Positions 18,978 to 24,551 of a DNA stretch of 38,248 nt are shown here, in pieces (within the stretch, counting starts at the first letter, position 1; every line of letters begins with the position of its first letter). The position numbers and the translations under genes were made by a program. Source of the DNA: a virus; IMG/VR virus record IMGVR_UViG_3300042923_001762, positions 1-38,248 of that record; one strand, 5' to 3'. The notes under the pieces were generated by a model. It worked only from the letters and a program-made list of their open reading frames with translations. It did not search any database and was not told the DNA's origin.

Positions 18978-19353
18978 TTTGAGTCTTCACAATTTCTTTC
19001 GTAGTATTAATGACTGCAGCTTGCACAGTTGCTTTTGTTATCTCAGCTGATAACGTGTATTTGATATCATTGTAACGATTACTAATATCTCTTAGCTTGC
19101 TTTTCTCACCAGGAGATAAGTTTACGTTAGCGTTGAATATTAACAACGCATCCATAATTAAATCAAGCTTGTCATGCATGTCCTTATTGATTTCATTGGA
19201 TTGGGCTTGTGTCTGATTTAATTGATTAATTTTATTGCGATTCAGATAAAACTTGAAAAGAAAAATAATAACTGCAGGTAAACTCACACCTGCTACTGTG
19301 ATACCGAAGAATGCCAATATGTTATTCTCGATAGTATTTAAAAAATGTTCCAT
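18955..19353 (-). CDS. Single-span membrane protein with coiled coil
   Basis: A 132-residue protein with one N-terminal membrane segment (about 13-33) and a long polar helical tail containing a coiled coil (QLNQTQAQSNEINKD and following). I chose the ATG at 19353 because GGAGGGAG lies just before it; the in-frame ATG 18 bases upstream lies before that site. It is the first gene after the promoter/terminator element at 19374-19463, so it opens the presumed late operon. It resembles holin/antiholin or spanin-sized proteins only in general build. Confidence 0.65.
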   Translation of the reverse strand: MEHFLNTIENNILAFFGITVAGVSLPAVIIFLFKFYLNRNKINQLNQTQAQSNEINKDMHDKLDLIMDALLIFNANVNLSPGEKSKLRDISNRYNDIKYTLSAEITKATVQAAVINTTKEIVKTQNGKTFIR

Positions 19354-19373
19354 AGTCTCCCTCCATTTCAAAT

Positions 19374-19400
19374 AAAAAAGGCACCTGTATATCAGATGCC
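19374..19400 (-). terminator. Intrinsic terminator ahead of the late operon
   Basis: On the minus strand GGCATCTG pairs with CAGGTGCC (8 bp, one wobble) around a 5-base loop, followed directly by six T. It lies about 10 bases after the predicted start point of the promoter at 19411-19463 and just before the first late gene. It can therefore end early transcripts from the right as well as short transcripts from the late promoter. Confidence 0.8.
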
Positions 19401-19410
19401 TAAAATTCTA

Positions 19411-19463
19411 TATTACTATAATAACACATAAAAAGGCGTTTGGAGTCCTGCATTTAGTCCAAA
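19411..19463 (-). promoter_or_regulatory. Candidate late promoter with upstream inverted repeat
   Basis: An extended -10 element TGTTATTAT is read on the minus strand at 19426-19418, without a recognisable -35. In place of the -35 there is an inverted repeat with TTTGGA at 19439-19444 and TCCAAA at 19458-19463, centred about 40 bases before the predicted start (near 19411). That is a class II activator position. The late-regulator-like gene lies immediately upstream, so it is a natural candidate for the binding protein. Inference from layout. Confidence 0.5.
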
Positions 19464-19488
19464 TTGCTTGATTTTTTCTTTACTCTCC

Positions 19489-19698
19489 TTAAATTAAAAT
19501 TAATTTATTGGTAATTAGGTATAAAATAAAACAAAAATATAACAGAGAAAATAAACTGATAAGTATTTTTGATAGCTCAATACCTAATTCATTATTCTTT
19601 TTACCTGCTAAATCTAACAATCCAAACATAAAAAATACTCCAAAGAATGCGGTGTATAACGCAATAAATGCTAGAAATATTATTGTTATTAATGACAT
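19489..19698 (-). CDS. Small two-span membrane protein
   Basis: A 69-residue protein with two hydrophobic segments (about 2-28 and 43-64) separated by a short polar loop (AGKKNNELGIE). Its ATG lies inside the end of the late-regulator-like gene (10-base overlap) with a GGAGAG site, so it is co-translated with it. Family not recognised. It ends just before the late promoter region. Confidence 0.6.
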   Translation of the reverse strand: MSLITIIFLAFIALYTAFFGVFFMFGLLDLAGKKNNELGIELSKILISLFSLLYFCFILYLITNKLILI

Positions 19699-20195
19699 TC
19701 TTCTTCACTCTCCATTTTTCCGCTCATATACTCGTACATGTCGATCACTCGTTCTAAATCGTAACCTTTAAGAAGTAGCTCAGCACATAATGCCTTCTCA
19801 GCTTGTTGCTGGATAACATAGAATGCTGATTTGCTTATCCTCATCTTCATGTAGATTTGGATGTTATCCAGTTCTTTGAAATGCTGATCCATGAAGATGT
19901 TCACATAAAAAGGTGATAAGTTAGATACGCAATCTCTGAAGTCCTTAACATATCTATCAGCGTCAATTACTTCATGGAGTCTATCTTCAAATGTTTTCTT
20001 AGCTGAGCCACCACGCCCGTCACTTTGAAAATTAACGGTTGTTTTTTGTTCCGGCTTCTGTTTACGCTTTTTAAGACAAAGCCTGTAAACTTTAAAACTA
20101 ATCCGGACTAAATCGCGATCAGTTTCTATGTTGTCCCGGTCGATATCTTTTTCGATATCTTTAATTTGTTCTGTTGTAATAATAATCCCTCCCAA
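19689..20195 (-). CDS. Late transcription regulator (ArpU/sigma-like)
   Basis: A protein of up to 168 residues with the build of phage late regulators of the ArpU/RinA/sigma-like group: a charged N-terminus, a basic middle, and a C-terminal helix-turn-helix (about 125-150, NIQIYMKMRISKSAFYVIQQ). The gene sits at the early/late boundary, as such regulators do. The start is unusual. The only standard start codon (TTG, 20195-20193) overlaps the GGGAGGG ribosome site at 20187-20193, while the codons correctly spaced after that site are ATT (20186, 20183, 20180). The regulator role is inferred from helix-turn-helix and position. Confidence 0.65.
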   Translation of the reverse strand: MGGIIITTEQIKDIEKDIDRDNIETDRDLVRISFKVYRLCLKKRKQKPEQKTTVNFQSDGRGGSAKKTFEDRLHEVIDADRYVKDFRDCVSNLSPFYVNIFMDQHFKELDNIQIYMKMRISKSAFYVIQQQAEKALCAELLLKGYDLERVIDMYEYMSGKMESEEECH

Positions 20196-20209
20196 AATTG
20201 ATAGTTTTA

Positions 20210-20238
20210 TTGTATTATTTTGTCATATATAGTAAAAT
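20210..20238 (+). promoter_or_regulatory. Promoter for the plus-strand gene at 20262
   Basis: TTGTAT (20210-20215) and TAAAAT (20233-20238) with a 17-base spacer give a plausible sigma-A promoter. It would start RNA near 20245, just before the ribosome site AAGGGG (20247-20252). It drives a single gene against the direction of the surrounding operon. Confidence 0.5.
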
Positions 20239-20261
20239 TAAGTGAAAAGGGGGTGAGTACA

Positions 20262-20792
20262 TTGGGTCAAGAAAATCTAAAGAAATTAAGAAAAGGTATA
20301 CTCTTATTGTTCTATCAGAAAACACTTGATATCGGTAAATTTAAAATTGAAGCCACTGATGATATAAAAAAGGAAATTTATCAACTTGAAAATTCTAATG
20401 AAAAAACGGTCATGCATTCTATTTATTATCTTGAAGATTCCGGTTATTTAAAGCATTATACAATTGGTAATACAGTGTTCGCTGAAATAACAATTAAGGG
20501 AATCGACCTAGTAGAATCTAACGAAGAAAAAATTAATCAAGTATTTAATATATACCATTCACACATTGGTACTTTGACGGGGGACGTTTATATTGAAAAA
20601 TATGTTAATAACTTACTCGTAGAATATAAACAAGAAATTGATAACATTAAACAAGAACCTAATGAAGATAATAAGAGGAAATCAATAAAAGAATTTGCTT
20701 TATCTGTTCTAAAGAAAAGCGGAGAAATGTCTCTTGATATTGCCGCAGGCGTATTAGTTTCTTATTTAAATAAACAAATGGGGCTAAGCTAG
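20262..20792 (+). CDS. Winged-helix-like moron protein
   Basis: A 176-residue protein on the opposite strand from all its neighbours. I place the start at TTG 20262, which is correctly spaced after AAGGGGGTG; the TTG at 20220 and the GTG at 20253 have no usable site. The first ~85 residues look like a winged helix (LKKLRKGILLLFYQKTLD at the start, then a two-strand wing near HYTIGNTVFAEITIKG). A coiled region follows, and the C-terminus has a Gly-bounded hydrophobic segment (LDIAAGVLVSYL). Own promoter and terminator. Function unknown; a lysogenic-conversion or superinfection-immunity role is possible. Confidence 0.7.
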   Translation: MGQENLKKLRKGILLLFYQKTLDIGKFKIEATDDIKKEIYQLENSNEKTVMHSIYYLEDSGYLKHYTIGNTVFAEITIKGIDLVESNEEKINQVFNIYHSHIGTLTGDVYIEKYVNNLLVEYKQEIDNIKQEPNEDNKRKSIKEFALSVLKKSGEMSLDIAAGVLVSYLNKQMGLS

Positions 20793-20820
20793 ACGCTATA
20801 ACGTCTAGCTTTTTTCTTTT
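20787..20820 (+). terminator. Intrinsic terminator of the plus-strand gene
   Basis: AGCTAGACG (20787-20795) pairs perfectly with CGTCTAGCT (20802-20810) around a 6-base loop and is followed by TTTTTCTTTT. It overlaps the stop codons of both converging genes. Confidence 0.88.
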
Positions 20821-20954
20821 TCGTTTAAATTACGTTGATACTCAACACCGTCACTAAATCCCTTATGATAGCCGATGTCTTTACCTTCGCTTAAACCAAA
20901 TACTGTTATCATTATGAACATAATTACCAATGGGATTATGTCAGCGTTACTCAT
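20805..20954 (-). CDS. Small single-span membrane protein
   Basis: A 49-residue reading frame beginning MSNADIIPLVIMFIMITVFG, with one hydrophobic segment and a charged tail (KGFSDGVEYQRNLNEKEKS). Its ATG overlaps the TGA of the upstream zinc-finger gene (ATGA), indicating coupled translation. Its stop lies inside the terminator stem of the converging gene. It is the last gene of the early operon before the plus-strand insert. Function unknown. Confidence 0.6.
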   Translation of the reverse strand: MSNADIIPLVIMFIMITVFGLSEGKDIGYHKGFSDGVEYQRNLNEKEKS

Positions 20955-21400
20955 TTTCTCACCCTCTTGCATATAACTAGATAAATATCATCTGCATCAA
21001 CGTATTTCCACTTCGCCGACCAATCGTATTTTTTGAAGCGTTTATTTATTTCATCTGTTAATATTACAGCTTGGTCTTCTTTAAAACACACAATTTCATA
21101 CTCAAATCTTACTTTTACTTTTTCTCTAAATACTTGTATTTCACCTTCGATTAATTGCTTACAATAGTCAGTTATTGTATAAAAGCTAGAAGGTAGTAAA
21201 TCTTCTATTTTTTTCTCGCGTTTTTGTTTAGCATATTGCCTAATATATTCGTTATTACATTCGCGACAGTACGAGAATGTATTTCCCTTCCCTTTACCTG
21301 GTGCAAAGCTAGATAGTGGTAATATTTCTTTACATCTAGAGCATTGCTTGCTACCTAGAACCGTTTTAGCCCTAGGTAGACTTAAAGTCATGTCCTGCAT
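20951..21400 (-). CDS. Zinc-finger protein
   Basis: A 149-residue protein with a four-cysteine zinc site near the N-terminus (Cys20, Cys23, Cys45, Cys48 in CSRCKEILPLSSF and YCRECNNEY). This resembles the zinc knuckle that often precedes HNH nuclease domains, but no HNH histidines follow. The rest is alpha/beta. The start has an AGAGGTG site and overlaps the upstream gene. Function not recognised; DNA binding is plausible. Confidence 0.72.
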   Translation of the reverse strand: MQDMTLSLPRAKTVLGSKQCSRCKEILPLSSFAPGKGKGNTFSYCRECNNEYIRQYAKQKREKKIEDLLPSSFYTITDYCKQLIEGEIQVFREKVKVRFEYEIVCFKEDQAVILTDEINKRFKKYDWSAKWKYVDADDIYLVICKRVRK

Positions 21401-21611
21401 TTTGTTTCACCTCTCCCATAATTAAGTCGTAATGGCTGTCAGCAACTTTGATAATATCGCCAACCCTTACAATCGCTTTTTTCTTAGATGTTTGAATCAC
21501 ATATCCGGTGACAAATCCATTTAGCTTAATCTCTTCTTCAACTGTTCCGTAAGCGTAGATGAAATTGTCACCTCTTTTGTATTCTACAGCTTTAACATAT
21601 TTACCTAACAC
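21372..21611 (-). CDS. Small beta-rich hypothetical protein
   Basis: A short protein of the early operon, about 79 residues from the GTG at 21611. This start fits an AAGGGG site nine bases upstream; the ATG at 21620 touches that site. It contains a run of strands (DNFIYAYGTVEEE, GYVIQTSKKKAIVRVG) suggesting an OB/SH3-like small barrel. It overlaps both neighbours. Not recognised. Confidence 0.6.
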   Translation of the reverse strand: MLGKYVKAVEYKRGDNFIYAYGTVEEEIKLNGFVTGYVIQTSKKKAIVRVGDIIKVADSHYDLIMGEVKQNAGHDFKST

Positions 21612-21801
21612 GTGATTCATCCCCTTGAAGATATTCCATACATTCTTCCCTGTTGTCAAATTCTTCAGTCCATGCATCACCAGTAGAATTATCTATCGCA
21701 ATAAACTTACTTCCTTCTTTGCTGTAGAAGAGTCCCACCGGTTCACGTGTACAAATTATCTCTTCAGCTTCTTCAGCTGTTACGTATTTGATTTCGTCCA
21801 T
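21601..21801 (-). CDS. Small acidic hypothetical protein
   Basis: A 66-residue acidic protein starting MDEIKYVTAEEAEEIICTRE, with a strand-rich middle (VGLFYSKEGSKFIAIDNS). Similar small proteins are common in early regions of Bacillota phages, without known function. A GGAG site lies about 11 bases before the ATG. Its end overlaps the next gene. Confidence 0.65.
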   Translation of the reverse strand: MDEIKYVTAEEAEEIICTREPVGLFYSKEGSKFIAIDNSTGDAWTEEFDNREECMEYLQGDESRVR

Positions 21802-21851
21802 TTAACATATCACTCCAATTCTTTTTTTATGTAGTCCGAAAACTCCATTAA

Positions 21852-21965
21852 CTACTTAATATCGTCATATCCCATTGCATCGTCGTAATCAGATGCTACT
21901 TTTAAACAAGCCCATAATGTAATTATCATCAGTACTGCTATTATCACTCCTATAATCCAAAACAT
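21852..21965 (-). CDS. Short single-span membrane protein
   Basis: A 37-residue reading frame beginning MFWIIGVIIAVLMIITLW, i.e. one membrane helix, with an acidic tail (SDYDDAMGYDDIK). A strong AGGGAGG site lies eight bases before the ATG (21974-21980), which supports translation. Function unknown; tiny membrane proteins of this form are frequent in phage early regions. Confidence 0.6.
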   Translation of the reverse strand: MFWIIGVIIAVLMIITLWACLKVASDYDDAMGYDDIK

Positions 21966-21992
21966 GCTTTTTACCTCCCTCAGGTAAAATTT

Positions 21993-22229
21993 TTATTTAA
22001 TAACTTTCTTAAGTCGCTCTTTCAAGGTAGCTCCGTTAGGTCCTACATCGTATAATTGCATGTAGCCTTTACCTCTACCTCTTTTGCTTTTATATTCGAT
22101 ATTAACTGAATTATCTTCTTCAGTAACATAAACCGCTGTTACTCTTGCTTTTTTTTGAATCGCATTATAAATACCTTCAGATACAAAAACAGATTGTCCT
22201 TTATTACCCAAAAACTCGACTGTTTTCAT
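21993..22229 (-). CDS. Small basic hypothetical protein
   Basis: A 78-residue basic protein with predicted beta-strands and a Lys/Arg/Gly-rich segment (KSKRGRGKGYMQLYDVG). It follows the helicase gene by five bases. Nucleic-acid binding is possible from composition, but the family is not recognised. Confidence 0.65.
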   Translation of the reverse strand: MKTVEFLGNKGQSVFVSEGIYNAIQKKARVTAVYVTEEDNSVNIEYKSKRGRGKGYMQLYDVGPNGATLKERLKKVIK

Positions 22230-22234
22230 TACAC

Positions 22235-23605
22235 TTACATCCTCCCTTTAATTTTTTCTATTCTCGCTTTCACAGCTTCTAAAAGTGCCGATTGATTAAC
22301 ATCCTTACGTTCTAATGCCCTCATTACATCCTCATCAACTGTTCCTGGTGCTACTAGGTGATTTATAACAACTGAATTCTTTTGACCTTGTCGATGAAGT
22401 CTTGCATTAGCTTGTTTGTATAGTTCTAAGCTCCAAGTTAATCCGAACCATACAATTATGTTTCCACCATCCTGTAAGTTAAGTCCATGGCCACTAGAAG
22501 CTGGATGTGATAACATGATCTTTATTTTCCCATTATTCCAATCTGATATATCCTGCGATGTTTTTAAATCCCTGACCTGATAGTTCTTCAAATACCCGTG
22601 TATTCTATCGTGATCATGCTTATAACCATAAAACACAAGTATTGATTTTCCCTCATTGACTTCGATTATTTCTTCTAAAGCTTTTAGCTTCTCCTGATGT
22701 ATTTCAGTAACATTTTTATCTTCATCGTAGATTGCACCATTGGCCATTTGAAGCAATTTGTTGCTAAGTACTGCAGCACTATTAGCTGTTATCTCGTTAT
22801 CCATGATTTCAAGTACTAGATCTTTTTCCATTTGTTCATAATATTTCTTAGCTGCAGGAGATAAAGTTACAGGTACAATTCTATCTATCCGTTCCGGTAG
22901 GTCTAGGTAATCCTTAGACCTCATACTGAAACAAATATCTGATATCTTTTGATAGATTTCTTCTTTAGCTCCTGGCTTCAAATCCCAAGAATAGATAATC
23001 ACTCCATTACGCTTACCAGGGTTAAAATACCGATTGCGATATTCTGTTAAGGTTTTACCTAATCTTTCTCCCTGATCTAACAAGTAAATCTGTGGCCACA
23101 AATCAATCAAAGTATTTGGTGCTGGCGTTCCGGTAAGCCCTACAATTCTTTTAATTAAAGGTCTTACTTTTCTCAATGCTCTGAATCGATTCGCCTTAGG
23201 CGATTTAAAACTTGATAATTCATCGATGATCACCATATCGAATGGCCATTTAGATTTATAGTGATCTACTAACCATTCCACATTTTCACGATTGATTACA
23301 TAGATATCTGCTTTTGCTTCCAACGCTTCAAGTCGTTTCTTTTGTGGTCCCAATATTTTAGATATTTTCAAATAATCCAGATGATCCCATTTATCTACTT
23401 CACGACTCCAGGTATCTTCAGCTACTCTTAATGGTGCTATCACTAAAACCCTACAGATTTCAAACATGTCATAAAGTAGATCGGATACAGCCGTTAATGA
23501 ACACACAGTTTTTCCCATGCCCATATCTAAGAATAATGCAGAGTAGGGATGCTCGATTATCTGATTAGTTACATATGATTGATAGTTGTAAGGATTAAAT
23601 TTCAC
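22235..23605 (-). CDS. SNF2-type DEAD-box helicase
   Basis: A 456-residue superfamily 2 helicase/translocase. Walker A is DMGMGKT (27-33), the DExx box is DELSSFKSP near 127, the TGTPAPN motif is near 158, and the C-terminal motif (SLELYKQANARLHRQGQK) with its arginine fingers is near 395-415. It is one of the phage replication/recombination SNF2 proteins commonly encoded near VRR-NUC, primase and polymerase genes. The start is GTG after GGAGGT. Substrate unknown; DNA remodelling during replication is inferred from neighbours. Confidence 0.9.
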   Translation of the reverse strand: MKFNPYNYQSYVTNQIIEHPYSALFLDMGMGKTVCSLTAVSDLLYDMFEICRVLVIAPLRVAEDTWSREVDKWDHLDYLKISKILGPQKKRLEALEAKADIYVINRENVEWLVDHYKSKWPFDMVIIDELSSFKSPKANRFRALRKVRPLIKRIVGLTGTPAPNTLIDLWPQIYLLDQGERLGKTLTEYRNRYFNPGKRNGVIIYSWDLKPGAKEEIYQKISDICFSMRSKDYLDLPERIDRIVPVTLSPAAKKYYEQMEKDLVLEIMDNEITANSAAVLSNKLLQMANGAIYDEDKNVTEIHQEKLKALEEIIEVNEGKSILVFYGYKHDHDRIHGYLKNYQVRDLKTSQDISDWNNGKIKIMLSHPASSGHGLNLQDGGNIIVWFGLTWSLELYKQANARLHRQGQKNSVVINHLVAPGTVDEDVMRALERKDVNQSALLEAVKARIEKIKGRM

Positions 23606-23635
23606 ATAATACCTCCATAATTACATTAATTGAAT

Positions 23636-23663
23636 TTGTTTTTTAAGTTATATGTGATAAAAT
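23636..23663 (+). promoter_or_regulatory. Promoter for the plus-strand gene at 23687
   Basis: TTGTTT (23636-23641), a 16-base spacer and an extended -10 TGATAAAAT (23655-23663). RNA would begin near 23670, just at the ribosome site AAAGGTGGTG. Confidence 0.5.
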
Positions 23664-23686
23664 ATTGTTAAAAGGTGGTGAGTAAT

Positions 23687-23968
23687 GTGGAAATGAAAAA
23701 TAAATTTTTACTAAATCTCTTAGAAAATGTTACATACGATAAATTGTTTTCCGATAATTTTATAAAAACTAATACCAAATTCAATACATTCAGTGAGTTA
23801 TTAGATAAGTACGGAATTGATTCGGAAGAAGAATTTATATCAGCAGTCAAAACATCGGAATTTAATCAATTTATCAAAATGCATACAATATTTAATAGTT
23901 CTAAAGAAATGTTTGAAAAATCTATTTTAGTTTATTTTTTAGATGGTTTTGAACTCGATTGTATTTAA
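23687..23968 (+). CDS. Small moron protein of unknown function
   Basis: A 93-residue acidic, helical protein on the plus strand between the helicase and VRR-NUC genes, both on the minus strand. I place the start at GTG 23687, eight bases after AAAGGTGG; ATG 23693 is an alternative, and GTG 23675 lies within the site. Nothing in the sequence (phrases such as FSELLDKYGIDSEEEF) was recognised. It has its own promoter and a perfect terminator and looks like an independently expressed insert. Confidence 0.68.
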   Translation: MEMKNKFLLNLLENVTYDKLFSDNFIKTNTKFNTFSELLDKYGIDSEEEFISAVKTSEFNQFIKMHTIFNSSKEMFEKSILVYFLDGFELDCI

Positions 23969-23994
23969 ACTAGTCATATTTGACTAGTTTTTTG
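23967..23994 (+). terminator. Intrinsic terminator of the small plus-strand gene
   Basis: AAACTAGTCA (23967-23976) pairs perfectly with TGACTAGTTT (23981-23990) around TATT and runs into further T. The stem lies within the last codons of the converging VRR-NUC gene. Confidence 0.88.
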
Positions 23995-24264
23995 TTTGTC
24001 TACTATAAACATATCTATCAAATCATTCGAATTAAGACATACAACTTCAAATCCTAACTTTTTGATTTGTTTTCTTCTTGTCTCCTGGATTTTAGATAAC
24101 TTACCATCTTTCGCTTTCAGCTCTACGAATGCTACTTTTCCTCCCGGTAGTAAAACAAGTCTATCAGGTACTCCATTCATTCCCGGACTTACAAACTTAA
24201 ATGCTAGTCCACCGATTTTGTGTACTGATTCTTTTAATCGTTTCTCGATTCTTGATTCTTCCAT
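23974..24264 (-). CDS. VRR-NUC nuclease
   Basis: A 96-residue standalone VRR-NUC domain (PD-(D/E)XK nuclease superfamily). Key residues are visible: GVPDR (31-35) with the catalytic Asp, VAFVELK (45-50) with Glu and Lys, and a downstream Gln (KIQ, 60). Single-domain phage versions act on branched DNA and are usually encoded beside a SNF2 helicase, as here. Length is typical. The helicase is downstream, separated only by the plus-strand insert. Confidence 0.88.
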   Translation of the reverse strand: MEESRIEKRLKESVHKIGGLAFKFVSPGMNGVPDRLVLLPGGKVAFVELKAKDGKLSKIQETRRKQIKKLGFEVVCLNSNDLIDMFIVDKQKTSQI

Positions 24265-24551
24265 AACTTACCTCCGATTTAGCCTGGTAACAGTGTCAAC
24301 ACTCACGCGTATACACATATACGTTTAGGCGGATTAGGTGTGTATATGCGTATATGTGTGTGCCTAATTTACCTAATATTGATATCTTTATTAATATATT
24401 GTTACCACTGTTACCGACATGAACTTTATTCATTTATATCTAATCTTTTGCGGTTACAACTCGTGCCAACAAGTGCGATTTTGTTTGTTACCACTGTTAC
24501 CGCCTAAAAAATGTAGGTTGTTACCACCTGTTACCACTTTTATATAGGTTG
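24265..24551. repeat. Iteron cluster, putative replication origin
   Basis: A 287-base non-coding gap between the VRR-NUC start and the primase-helicase stop. It holds seven direct copies of GTTACC (at 24401, 24410, 24487, 24496, 24520, 24530 and 24551), mostly as paired units GTTACCACTGTTACC, plus an inverted copy at 24286-24295. The last copy covers the stop codon of the primase gene. An AT-rich stretch with a 10-bp inverted repeat (CACATATACG / CGTATATGTG) lies at about 24310-24360. Repeats beside the primase-helicase gene fit an origin where the replication initiator binds; transcriptional control is an alternative. Confidence 0.6.

Noticed and set aside
21805-21851. Twelve-codon leader frame before the 66-residue early gene
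   Set aside because: No ribosome site and no sign of conservation can be seen; too short to support.
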